Notes under the pieces: generated by a model
What the model was told of the DNA's origin: nothing
Database searches by the model: none
What the model saw: only the letters and a program-made list of their open reading frames with translations
Part shown: positions 32,231-40,864 of the stretch, in pieces
Layout of the letters: every line of letters begins with the position of its first letter
Numbering within the stretch: position 1 is the first letter of the stretch
Translations under genes and position numbers: made by a program
Source: JAICXG01 sp036494545
GTDB lineage: Bacteria; Verrucomicrobiota; Verrucomicrobiia; Chthoniobacterales; UBA10450
Reading direction: 5' to 3'
Length of the DNA stretch: 64,000 bases
Assembly: GCA_036494545.1 (NCBI GenBank)
Contig: DASXOB010000016.1
Span: forward strand, 1 to 64,000

Positions 32231-34609
32231 ATGAGCAGCCGTCTTCTCCCCCTTTTTTGCTCGGCCGTATTCTGCGCCGCGACGGCCGGCGCGCAGCAAC
32301 TGACGGCGAGCGACGTGCAATTGGTTATCAAGCAAGCGGCGACGCGCGCGGAGGAAATCTCGCCGAAAAGTGTCATCGCCGTGGTGGATCGCGAAGGTTT
32401 TGTCCTTGGTGTGTGGAACGTGGGCGGTGGCGAACCGAGCGATCAGCAGATCGCGACCTGCGTTTCGAAGGCAGGCACGGCTGCATTCCTGAGCAGCGAC
32501 CAGAATGCGTTCACTTCGCGTACTGCAGGATTCATCATTCAGCAACATTTCCCGCCGGGCGTCCAAAACACTCCGACGGGTCCGTTAGTGGGAGTTGGCC
32601 TTTCAAGCCTCTTCTCTTCCGACATCAACAAGTTCAAAGGTCCTGGGAGCGTCATTATCCTGAGTCCTGCCCCAGGCACGGCGATTAAGCCTGTGCTCTT
32701 CACTTCCCTCGACGCGACGCCCGGAGGGATGCCTCTTTATAAGGGTGGACATCTTGTCGGCGGAGTCGGCGTAACTGGCGATGGTGTGCCGGCGGCGATC
32801 TCCGGTTTTCGCGATGAAAACCCGCTCGTCTTTATCGCTGGCTACGACAAAGACGAAGACGTCGCGCTCGCCGGTCAGATCGGCTTTAAGCCTTCGCCGA
32901 GCATCCTCGCCAACAACGTTTTTATCAATGGTATAAGTCTGGCGTACACCGCAAGCGCAACTCATCTTGCCGTTAACCTTGTCCTGCCAGGCAACGTCTC
33001 GGCCCGTTATCCGATTATCGACTCTCCGCCGCCCTTCTCGTATCCAGTGGCTACCCTTGGCGGTGTGCAGGGGGAAATTCGGCAGCCGATCATTTCCGAT
33101 CCAGTTCCCGGGACGATCAATGGCCAGCCTCGTCTCACAGCCGCGGAGGTGACCGAAATTCTGGCCGCAGCCGCCGACCGCGTGCGCACGACACGCGCCG
33201 GAATCCGCCTGCCGATCGGAATCCAGATGGAAGCTTTTATTAGCGTGGTGAATTTCCCTAATCAGGATGGCATGGCGCCCATGGTGCTCGGGACATTTCG
33301 CACTGGCGAAGCGACTCTGTTCAGCTGGGACGTGGCGGTGCAGAAAGCCCGTACGGCGATTGCGTATTCCAATAACGGCAACACCATGGCGATGTCGTCG
33401 CGCACGGTTGGATTTCTGGCGCAGAGTCATTATCCGCCGGGAATTGACGCCAACCACGCTGGACCGTACTTCGGCCAGCAGGAAGCTGCCTCGGGATTGC
33501 TAGGCACGCTCTCCAATGTCATTCTTAACCCGACACCGACGACCAATCCCAACCTGCCGAACGGCATCACCATCTTCCCGGGTGGCTTTCCGCTTTATCG
33601 CAATGGTCAGCTTGTCGGTGCGATCGGTGTGAGTGGTGACGGGGTTGACCAAGATGATTTGGTGGCGGCTTCCGGCACGGTCGATTTCCCAACGCCGCTC
33701 GCGATCGGTGCGGATGAATTCATCTTCGAAGATGCACGTCTTCCCTATGCCAAATTTCCGCGCGACCCGACGGGGACGTTAGGCAGTAACGATCCGGTGG
33801 TGCTTGCTTCGCCACATGCCCTCACCGTTGCGCAAGGGCTGGTCAACATTTCCACCCGCATGACGGTCGGCGCTGGAGAAAATCAGGCAATAGCCGGCTT
33901 TATCATTTCGGGTAGCGCGGCGAAGGATTTGCTCGTCCGAGCGCTCGGTCCTTCGTTAGGGCAATTCGGTATTCCCGGAGTGCTGAGCAATCCAGCTCTG
34001 GAGATTCATGATCAAAGGGGTGCCATAATTGCCTCGAACCAGGATTGGGCACAGAGCTCACAAAAGGACGCAATCATGGCAAGCGGACTGGCTCCGCCTA
34101 ACGACGCCGAGGCCGCACTGAGGCTGACTCTACCCCCCGGGTCTTACACTGCCGTCGTCTCGAGTGAAACCGGATCGGTGGGCGTGGGCTTGGTCGAAGT
34201 CTACGACCTGAATCCGGCGGCGATTTCCAAACTGGCAAATATCAGCACCCGCGGTTTTGTCGGCCAACAGGATGACGTCATGATTGGCGGATTCATCGTC
34301 GGTGGCGAGACAGGCTGCTCGAAAGTGGTGGCGCGGGCACTTGGCCCATCACTGGCCATGCTCGGTGTGAGCGGGACGTTGAGCGATCCAATGATCGAGT
34401 TGCACGACATCAACGGTGGATTGGTGCTTTCCGACGATAATTGGGCCGATACTCAAGCCCTCGATCTCGAAGCTGCCAACCTCGCGCCCACTGATGAGCG
34501 CGAATCTGCCGTTCTCGGCTGGCTGCCGATCGGTCCTTATACGGTCGTGGCGCGCGGAAGTGGCAACGCGACGGGTGTTGGGCTCATCGAGGCATACTGC
34601 ATCCAGTAA
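32231..34609 (+). CDS. Exported protein with two GlcG/HbpS-like domains and surface repeats
   Basis: A 792-residue protein. It has a signal peptide (MSSRLLPLFCSAVFCAATAGAQ) and two related domains of the GlcG/HbpS (DUF336) kind: about 23-250 (ASDVQLVIKQAATRAEEI, VVDREGFVLGV) and about 295-520 (TAAEVTEILAAAADRVRTTRA, FRTGEATLFSWDVAVQKARTA). HbpS-like domains bind haem or cobalamin in some proteins. Two C-terminal repeats follow (about 545-660 and 675-792), each with NISTR, a GFI segment, ALGPSL and GLVEVY/GLIEAY, a module common in secreted verrucomicrobial proteins. ATG 32231 is chosen over 32189 because it opens the signal peptide. Ligand binding is inferred. Confidence 0.8.
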   Translation: MSSRLLPLFCSAVFCAATAGAQQLTASDVQLVIKQAATRAEEISPKSVIAVVDREGFVLGVWNVGGGEPSDQQIATCVSKAGTAAFLSSDQNAFTSRTAGFIIQQHFPPGVQNTPTGPLVGVGLSSLFSSDINKFKGPGSVIILSPAPGTAIKPVLFTSLDATPGGMPLYKGGHLVGGVGVTGDGVPAAISGFRDENPLVFIAGYDKDEDVALAGQIGFKPSPSILANNVFINGISLAYTASATHLAVNLVLPGNVSARYPIIDSPPPFSYPVATLGGVQGEIRQPIISDPVPGTINGQPRLTAAEVTEILAAAADRVRTTRAGIRLPIGIQMEAFISVVNFPNQDGMAPMVLGTFRTGEATLFSWDVAVQKARTAIAYSNNGNTMAMSSRTVGFLAQSHYPPGIDANHAGPYFGQQEAASGLLGTLSNVILNPTPTTNPNLPNGITIFPGGFPLYRNGQLVGAIGVSGDGVDQDDLVAASGTVDFPTPLAIGADEFIFEDARLPYAKFPRDPTGTLGSNDPVVLASPHALTVAQGLVNISTRMTVGAGENQAIAGFIISGSAAKDLLVRALGPSLGQFGIPGVLSNPALEIHDQRGAIIASNQDWAQSSQKDAIMASGLAPPNDAEAALRLTLPPGSYTAVVSSETGSVGVGLVEVYDLNPAAISKLANISTRGFVGQQDDVMIGGFIVGGETGCSKVVARALGPSLAMLGVSGTLSDPMIELHDINGGLVLSDDNWADTQALDLEAANLAPTDERESAVLGWLPIGPYTVVARGSGNATGVGLIEAYCIQ

Positions 34610-34630
34610 AGGAAAGGTGCAGGGCACACA

Positions 34631-34656
34631 GAAACAACAGGAGAAAATCTTGTTTC
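34631..34656. terminator. AT-rich hairpin between convergent genes
   Basis: GAAACAA (34631-34637) and TTGTTTC (34650-34656) can pair around a 12-base loop between the convergent GlcG-like and TrxB-like genes. The stem is short and poor in GC, so a terminator role is only possible. Confidence 0.3.
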
Positions 34657-34705
34657 CATCGTCTCTGCGCTCTGGCTTTCGTTAGAGCTTGCCAACGGAA
34701 GCCCT

Positions 34706-35713
34706 TTACTCGTTAGACTGCGCTTCTTCCGGAACGGTTCTTTCCTTCGTCAGTTGTACCTTTCGAAAGCGGCGCAACGAATCGGTCTTGATGTTTTCCT
34801 CGAACAAATCCCGATTGATCGCCTGTGCGGCGGCCGCGCCCTGGCCGGCAGCAATGATCATCTGACAGTTGGCGGGCGTAACGCAGCCGGCGGCGTAAAG
34901 TCGTGGCACGCTCGCGCGCATGCATTGATCCACTTCGATCTGGCCGTCCGCATCGAGTCGCGCGCCTAACGACTCCGCCAGCTCGGTATAAAAAATGTCG
35001 CCGCGGGTGGTGAAAATGTAATCGATCCGTACCTCACGCGCCCCCATGAATCGCAGCCCCCGCACCTGACAATCGCGATGCTCAACCCCGATAATTTTCT
35101 CCCGGTGCACGGGAATTTCATACTTGCGCAAAAGCCGCCCTCGTCGCTGGCTCCAGCGCGGTTTTTCACCGTTGGTCGCCACGACCACACAGGGCGAATA
35201 ATGGAGCATGCCGAGCGCATACTCGACCGCCTCGTCATTCGCGCCACAGATCGCGATGCGTTTCCCGCGCACGCGGTAGCCGTCACAATCCTTACAAAAG
35301 AACATGCTGTGCCCGAGACACTCCTTTACGCCGGGAATCTTAGGAGGCAGATGAAAGATGCCGGTCGCAATCAGTAATCGGTTGGTGCGATACATCCGCC
35401 GACGACCACGGAGGAAAAAGCCGTCCTTGCGTCGTGCGACGTTTTTCACTTCGTCGTTTGCAAACTCGACCTGATAGCGCCGCGCCTGACGCCGCCCGTA
35501 GCGCAGCAACTGCGTTCCGGCAACGCCGTTTGGGAAACCGAGATAATTCTGCACTTCCGGCTCCCACTTCGCCATGGAACGGCCGGAGTCGATGACGAGC
35601 GTGTCGCGTTCCGCGCGTCCAAGATAAATGGCGGCTGAAAGTCCGGCAATGCCCCCACCGACGACGATCACTTCTCGCTTCTCTGGATCGCCCAGGTCCT
35701 TATGCTTGATCAT
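34706..35713 (-). CDS. Thioredoxin reductase-like FAD/NAD(P) oxidoreductase
   Basis: A 335-residue flavoprotein of the TrxB family. FAD binding is shown by VVGGGIAGLSAAIY (17-30), the redox pair by FFCKDCDGY (Cys140/Cys143), the NAD(P) site by AICGANDEAVEY and the second FAD motif by LYAAGCVTPANCQMIIAAGQGAAAA. The middle is unusually basic (RRKDGFFLRGRRRMYRT; QRRGRLLRKYEI). The redox motif is CKDC rather than the CATC/CAVC of classical thioredoxin reductases, so the electron acceptor may differ. No thioredoxin gene is nearby. The TCGTTAGGC word at 34964-34972 reads SLGA. Confidence 0.85.
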   Translation of the reverse strand: MIKHKDLGDPEKREVIVVGGGIAGLSAAIYLGRAERDTLVIDSGRSMAKWEPEVQNYLGFPNGVAGTQLLRYGRRQARRYQVEFANDEVKNVARRKDGFFLRGRRRMYRTNRLLIATGIFHLPPKIPGVKECLGHSMFFCKDCDGYRVRGKRIAICGANDEAVEYALGMLHYSPCVVVATNGEKPRWSQRRGRLLRKYEIPVHREKIIGVEHRDCQVRGLRFMGAREVRIDYIFTTRGDIFYTELAESLGARLDADGQIEVDQCMRASVPRLYAAGCVTPANCQMIIAAGQGAAAAQAINRDLFEENIKTDSLRRFRKVQLTKERTVPEEAQSNE

Positions 35714-35797
35714 CTTTTCGATTCGAAAGTGAACCGAGAAAAGAGCGGGAAGTAAATTGTTTCCGGCAGGCAGCGGAATGCCGCCAATGGCTAGCCG

Positions 35798-36529
35798 CTA
35801 ATCCGCCGGGCACGATGGCGGCAAGAGTTGGCGGATCGGCTCGGCATCCACCAAGGCGAGGATGTGGCTTTTTTTTGCCGGATAATCCAAGGCGCGAAAG
35901 GTGCGAATTTCTTCCACGCGACGCAGCCCGTTCAAGCTATCAAGGAAGCGCGTATAACTCGCCGCCAGCTCCGTCGTCTCGAGATAACGCCCGCGCAGGT
36001 TTGTATCTTTGAAGCCGCCCGGATTTTGCGATTCGAAAAGGTGAAAGCGCAGCCAGCGGCGGTCAGCGCGAGAGACACGTTGGGTCTTGCGAAAGAATGC
36101 GACGAATAAAAGCAGGACCAGATAAGTGTCGACTCGCGCCTGTAACTCGAGATCGCGGACAAAATCTTCCGAGCAGATCCGGCGCTCGCCATTCCGAAAT
36201 TGGAGAGCCGCGTGCAAGGCGTGGTTAATCTCTTCCACAAACATAATCAACGAACGAATATTTCTGTTCGTCAGACCGGCACGCGGATCGTGTTCCTCGA
36301 GCTGTTCAATGAGCCAGCGTGAGTAATAAATACCGACATAGAGCCGATCATTCGCCGTGCGAAGAAAAGTCCGCGCCAGCTCACTTAACTCGCGCGCGGA
36401 AGCGCCTGCCAGCTTGGTCAGTTGGCGGCAACGGCTCTGATCGATCAGACATTCTTCGAGATTGATCCCGACCTGCGCATAGGTGCGCTCGAAAAGTCGC
36501 TGAATCTGGCTGAAAAGCGTTTCGTTCAC
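35798..36529 (-). CDS. Conserved-looking cytoplasmic protein, function unknown (pair member 2)
   Basis: A 243-residue, largely helical protein without signal peptide or clear membrane helix (one hydrophobic stretch, YLVLLLFVAFF, about 134-144). Visible blocks are LIDQSRCRQLTKLAGASARELSELARTFL, RNIRSLIMFVEEINHALHAALQF and ERRICSEDFVRDLELQARVDTYL. I do not recognise a family. It starts with GTG (36527-36529), whose bases overlap the TGA of the previous gene (GTGA), so the two are translationally coupled and likely work together. Confidence 0.65.
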   Translation of the reverse strand: MNETLFSQIQRLFERTYAQVGINLEECLIDQSRCRQLTKLAGASARELSELARTFLRTANDRLYVGIYYSRWLIEQLEEHDPRAGLTNRNIRSLIMFVEEINHALHAALQFRNGERRICSEDFVRDLELQARVDTYLVLLLFVAFFRKTQRVSRADRRWLRFHLFESQNPGGFKDTNLRGRYLETTELAASYTRFLDSLNGLRRVEEIRTFRALDYPAKKSHILALVDAEPIRQLLPPSCPAD

Positions 36530-37221
36530 AGGACTAACGACGAAATGTGATGATCGTCGTCGAGATTGATCAGTTCGTCAGAAAGACGATTGAGCGCCAG
36601 GCGCACCTCATGAAAACGATCAGCCAATTCTTCGTAAACATCGTTTAACTCGCAACGGCGCGCGGTCGAATGACCGGCCACCAGCTGAAAGTTAGTCCGT
36701 CCGATTTGTTCGTAGAATTTCAGGTCGGGAGCCCCGCGACGACTGCGACGCTGCGCGTTTTCGTGAAAGATGCCGCTGATGAAGAGTGAATAATTTCCCA
36801 CATGCGCGCGGAGCAAAAAGCTCTGCGCCGAGGTCGCGCGCGTCAGCGCGATGAGCATATCGGAAATATATTGTCGACTGGACTCTTCGTCGGTATGCGG
36901 AGAGCACATTCCCTTTGCGCGCGAGAAGGTTTCGAGGAGCGAGCCGATATAATCGCAGAGCTTGCGATCGGCAATCTGCGCGCGTTGCAGGACATGCCGG
37001 GCCAAAACGTAAAAGTAAAAGGGCGACGAAATCGTGAGCTGGCCCGTCTGAGAAAGAATGGCCTCTACCAGGCGTGGATTATCCAGCACGGCGTCGCGCG
37101 TTTCAGCGTCGCTCAGGAGATCGACCAGCGACACTTGGTCGTTAGGCGAACGCGCCAGCGTCTGCACGATGAATTGAAAATCCGCCGCCGTGAACCGCGC
37201 CCGACAATTCGCCTGGATCAT
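36526..37221 (-). CDS. Conserved-looking cytoplasmic protein, function unknown (pair member 1)
   Basis: A 231-residue helical protein, no signal peptide. It begins FTAADFQFIVQTLARSPND, contains LVDLLSDAETRDAVLDNPRLVEAI and an acidic C-terminus (LINLDDDHHISSLVL). I do not recognise the family. It overlaps its downstream partner by four bases and lies 52 bp after the last di-haem cytochrome gene, so it may belong to the same transcription unit as the cytochrome/patatin set, though that is not certain. One exact word (37139-37147) encodes PND. Confidence 0.65.
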   Translation of the reverse strand: MIQANCRARFTAADFQFIVQTLARSPNDQVSLVDLLSDAETRDAVLDNPRLVEAILSQTGQLTISSPFYFYVLARHVLQRAQIADRKLCDYIGSLLETFSRAKGMCSPHTDEESSRQYISDMLIALTRATSAQSFLLRAHVGNYSLFISGIFHENAQRRSRRGAPDLKFYEQIGRTNFQLVAGHSTARRCELNDVYEELADRFHEVRLALNRLSDELINLDDDHHISSLVL

Positions 37222-37273
37222 CGGAAACCTATCTTAAGCTTTCTCCATGCCAGAGGGCAAGGGTCTTGGCTGG

Positions 37274-38803
37274 CTAGAGAGTTTTGAGATACTCCAGCAA
37301 CTGATCTTTTTCTTCCGGCGGAAGGCGGGTTCCGTAGAGATGACCGCCGTTACCGTCGCCGCGGCGTTGCGTGTCGTAGAGGAAATAGCGCTGCTCGATC
37401 TCGCCGTTCACGCCTACAGGGCGCGGTGGCGGTTCCAGGAAGCCGACCTTCACCGGATCGTAGACGTCGTAGCCGCGATGGAAGGTTTGCGGTCGTTCGT
37501 TAGGCGAATTGAGCAGGTCGCGCAAGGTGGGGACGGAACCGTTATGTAAATAAGGCGCGCGCATCCAGATTCCGTCGAGCGGCGGTGAGAGGTAGCCGTA
37601 CGGATCAAGCTCGGTCATCGGCGGACGATCAATGCCTAACTCTTTCACTTTGCGATTCGCTTCCTGGGCGGCAGCTTTCGACCAGGTATGCATCCGTTCG
37701 GCATCGGTTCCGATCTGGCCGATTGGGATCACCTTATTCGTAAATTCGCCGCGCGGCTCGTGACAGGCTGCGCAATCACGCGCGAAGATTTTCTGACCCT
37801 CGGCCGCGAGTTGCTGATTGATCGGGCTGGTTTTGGAGAATGGCCATGCTGGCGGCGGCAGATTGCTCAGGTAGCGATCAAGGTCAGCCATTCTTTGCAG
37901 AAACCATGGCCGCGCCGGTGCGCCAAGGCCGAGGGCGGAATCGATCAGGACCGAGCGAACCGCCGGCGTGTCGCCCGACCAGTTGAGCAGCATCTGTTTG
38001 CCGGCTTTGTCCTTGCCGCTGCGGATAGCGAGATTCCAAATGGAAGGAAAATCCGTCGGCCCAACCGAGTTGTCCTCCGGCATGCTGGTCATGAAATACT
38101 TGGTCAGGTTCATGGCGTCGTCGCGCCCCGGACCCCAGGGTGGCTTGGGATGGTTGTCGCTCACATAGCGATTCATCCAGCTGAATTGTTTCTCCTGCTC
38201 GAGTAGTGCTTTTTTCGTTAGGGGAATGAGCAGGTAGCGATAAATCTGCCGGTCGATGAATGAGAGGCCGCCGTTGCCGTAGTTGTTTGCGCTCACGAGC
38301 CGGACTTCGCTCATAATGGTGTCGGCGTTGAAGCGTGGGTCGTGCGCTGCCCTGAAAAGGAAGCGGAGCATTTCCTGAAGGCGTACGTTGCTCCCGGCCG
38401 CAATCACGACATGCGGCGTTTCCTCTTCGCGCGCGCGCCATGTAGCGGTGTGACAGATGGCGCAATTGTTCGTGATGCGGTCGAAGCCAACTCTCTTTTT
38501 GGAAAAGCCAACCGGGATCTCAGCGCCTTCTTCCCAAACGACGCCAAACGACTTATAGCCGCCCGGCCCGGGCATGAGATCGGGAAAAACTCTCGGAAGA
38601 ACCAGCCAAAGATAATACGGAATGCCCCGATCGCCTTCCGCGCCTAACGAACCATATTTGAATTGTTCCGCTTCGTTGGCGAAGACCTGCCTTTCCTGGC
38701 GGAAGAATTTCTCCCAGGTGAAAAGGCCGCCAAAGATGAGAAGGAGCACGAAAAGGACACCTGCGACCCAGAGAATACGCTTTGTCTTCGGCGAGAGTTT
38801 CAT
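37274..38803 (-). CDS. Di-haem c-type cytochrome, RoxA/peroxidase-like (third of cluster)
   Basis: A 509-residue protein with an N-terminal membrane anchor (LWVAGVLFVLLLIFGGLFTW, 11-30) and a periplasmic body carrying two haem c sites: CAICH (114-118) and CAACH (344-348). The C-terminal part, WMRAPYLHNGSVPTLRDLL then TFHRGYDVYD, matches di-haem proteins related to rubber oxygenase RoxA and to cytochrome c peroxidases. Haem-based oxidation or electron transfer in the periplasm is expected; the substrate is unknown. Its ATG overlaps the TGA of the previous gene (ATGA, 38801-38805). It shares its whole layout with the frameshifted neighbour, so the pair arose by duplication. Confidence 0.85.
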   Translation of the reverse strand: MKLSPKTKRILWVAGVLFVLLLIFGGLFTWEKFFRQERQVFANEAEQFKYGSLGAEGDRGIPYYLWLVLPRVFPDLMPGPGGYKSFGVVWEEGAEIPVGFSKKRVGFDRITNNCAICHTATWRAREEETPHVVIAAGSNVRLQEMLRFLFRAAHDPRFNADTIMSEVRLVSANNYGNGGLSFIDRQIYRYLLIPLTKKALLEQEKQFSWMNRYVSDNHPKPPWGPGRDDAMNLTKYFMTSMPEDNSVGPTDFPSIWNLAIRSGKDKAGKQMLLNWSGDTPAVRSVLIDSALGLGAPARPWFLQRMADLDRYLSNLPPPAWPFSKTSPINQQLAAEGQKIFARDCAACHEPRGEFTNKVIPIGQIGTDAERMHTWSKAAAQEANRKVKELGIDRPPMTELDPYGYLSPPLDGIWMRAPYLHNGSVPTLRDLLNSPNERPQTFHRGYDVYDPVKVGFLEPPPRPVGVNGEIEQRYFLYDTQRRGDGNGGHLYGTRLPPEEKDQLLEYLKTL

Positions 38804-40382
38804 CAGAAAGTCTTGAGATATTCGAGAAGTGCGTCCTTATCTTCTGGTGGCAGCGACGTGCCGTAGGCATCGCCTTCGTGGCCGGCGTTGGAGTTGCCTT
38901 CGTTGCGCTCCCGCGGCGTTCGGCCCGCCTCGTTTACTCGCGTATCGAAACGGAAATAAGCCCTTTGATCGTTAGGGTCATCGAGACTGCGACCATCCGG
39001 AGCAAACCGTTCCGCCTGCGAGACGAAACCGACGTTTTGCTGATCGTAAACGTCGTAGCCGCGATAGAAAACCTGCGGCCGTTGCGCGCCTGGCTTGAGC
39101 AAATCGCGCAAGGTCGGCACGGAGCCGTTGTGGAGATAGGGGCGCGCAACCAGATGCCGTCGAGGGGCGAGTTAGCGTAACCGAAAGTCTTGCGGAAATG
39201 CGTGAAGCGCCAAGGATAACCGGTATAGATGGTGCTGAGAGTGGAAGCGAGCTCCGGCGTGAATGACTCGAGGCGATGCCGATCAGTGCCGACGCGATCG
39301 ACCGGAGTTACGCCTCCGACCCAGCGTCCGCTAAAGTCACGACCATTTCGCCCGTGACAATCGCCACAGTATTGGCCGTAGATTTTCTCGCCCTGGGCGA
39401 CGAGAGCCTGATTGATCGGGAAAGGATACTTCGGCGGCGTGAGGTCGAGCAGCCACTTTTCGATGCGGGCTAAACCCTCGAGATCGATCGTAGGTGGAAA
39501 GGCGCCGGTCCCAAAGGCTGCGTTCTTATTGCGCTCTTCCATTTTGCGCTGGTTACCGTCCCAGTGCAGCTGCATGTCGTGATCGCGCCGCGGGCCTTGC
39601 AGCCAGATCGAGGGCAGGTCGCAAATGCCGACCAGCTCACGCGTCTCCATCTTTTCGAGCGGATAATTAATGAGTGTCTTGGCGGGATTAAAGGTGTCAG
39701 TCCGCCCTGGTCCCTGTTCCGGTTCCCAGTCGATGAAACGGAAACGGTCCTTCAACATGAGGAGCCGCTCGCGCATGAACGGAATGGCGTAGTAACGAAT
39801 AATGGTGCGGTTGAGCAGATCGTAGTTGGCGCCGAGCGCCTGCATTTCGCACATCATGCGGTCGGCGTTGAAGCGCGGATCGGAAGCACAGGAGAAGATG
39901 AAACGCTGAAAGCCTTCGAGATCGACCGTGTTCGAGGGCATCCCGGTGTAGATCGTATGCGGGCTTTGCGCGCTCCCGCGCACTGTGCCGGCGTGGCAGA
40001 TGGCGCAATTGAGAAAGACACGATTGATCCCCTGGGTGTTGCGTTGCGAAACGCCCACGGGCAGGTCCTTGCCCGGTTCGTAAATAAAGCCTAACGAGGC
40101 GTATTCGCGGCCGGGGACGTATTGTTTTCCCGGCAGATATTCTGGAAACAGCTTCGGGAGAACTTTCCAGATCCAATAGGGGATGCCGGATTCGCGCTCG
40201 CCGCCGAGCGAGCCGTATTTGAAAAACTCTTCCGCATCGGCATAGGCGACCGGCTTATCCCGGGTAAATCGGCCCAGCAGGTTATAGGCGGCGATAATAA
40301 CTAGACCGACGACGATCAGGACGAGGATACGCCACCACCAAACGATCGGTTTGGGCGGCGACGTTGCGATGGGATCGGCCAT
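38803..40382 (-). pseudogene. Di-haem c-type cytochrome, frameshifted (second of cluster)
   Basis: The frame from ATG 40382 encodes a membrane anchor (WWWRILVLIVVGLVIIAAYNLLG, 15-37) and two haem sites, CAICH (126-130) and CGDCH (339-343). At about 39137-39147 (GGGGCGCGC on the plus strand) the frame is lost just after WLRAP. The expected continuation (YLHNGSVPTLRDLL, QVFYRGYDVYD, ending LLEYLKTF) is intact in the next frame down to the stop at 38803. One missing base explains it. It may be a real mutation, programmed slippage on the short G/C runs, or a sequencing error. Both haems are upstream of the shift. The downstream stop overlaps the next ATG, so coupling would depend on the second frame being read. 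Confidence 0.8.
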
Positions 40383-40397
40383 GGCCGCATCGACTCG

Positions 40398-40835
40398 TTA
40401 GGCAGAAGCAGGAAACTCGAGTGCAAAATCCACCAGGCGCTTCTTGCCCCAGTAAACTTTGCCGAGATAAGTGTGCGGCGCGACCTCGCGGATTTCGTCA
40501 CGGATCCAATGGGCGAGGAGTGAGGTATCCGAGTAATCCAGGACGATGCACTCCTTGCCGTCGAGCCAGCTATCGCCTTTGTAGACTTTGGCGATGATGG
40601 CGTTCAGGCCAAAAGTCGTGATCTTGTTGCGCAAGACTCCTTTCTCCGGATCAAAGACTTTCCCCTGCCAGGCGAAGTGATTGACAAAACTCGCGATGTC
40701 CTGGGTGTAAGTCGTGCCGGGAGCGACGATCGCAGTGCCTTTACCTTCGCCTTTGGGAATTTCTCCCGCCGGACTTTCGGTAAACAGTTTGTCCAGATCA
40801 GCCTGCGACATCTTTAACATTTCAGCAGCGGTCAT
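40398..40835 (-). CDS. Small conserved protein embedded in the cytochrome cluster
   Basis: A 145-residue soluble protein with no signal peptide. Conserved-looking blocks are SQADLDKLFTESPAGEIPKG (10-29), FAWQGKVFDPEKG (54-66), SWLDGKECIVLDYSDTSL (89-106) and REVAPHTYLGKVYWGKK (116-132), which alternate strands and turns like a small beta-barrel. I do not know a function for it; I have the impression of similar unnamed proteins in other bacteria. ATG 40835 follows AAAGGA and is preferred to the longer frame, which overlaps the lipoprotein cytochrome gene. The TAA stop lies in a word copy (40395-40403), and another near-copy covers the leader (40847-40855). Confidence 0.65.
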   Translation of the reverse strand: MTAAEMLKMSQADLDKLFTESPAGEIPKGEGKGTAIVAPGTTYTQDIASFVNHFAWQGKVFDPEKGVLRNKITTFGLNAIIAKVYKGDSWLDGKECIVLDYSDTSLLAHWIRDEIREVAPHTYLGKVYWGKKRLVDFALEFPASA

Positions 40836-40864
40836 CTTCTTTCCTTTCGTTAGGGTGCGACGGA

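Noticed and set aside
38803..39120. Separate 105-residue gene starting MPTLRDLLKPG.
   Set aside because: It is the C-terminal continuation of the frameshifted cytochrome, lacking haem sites and a signal, and aligns with the end of the neighbouring cytochrome.
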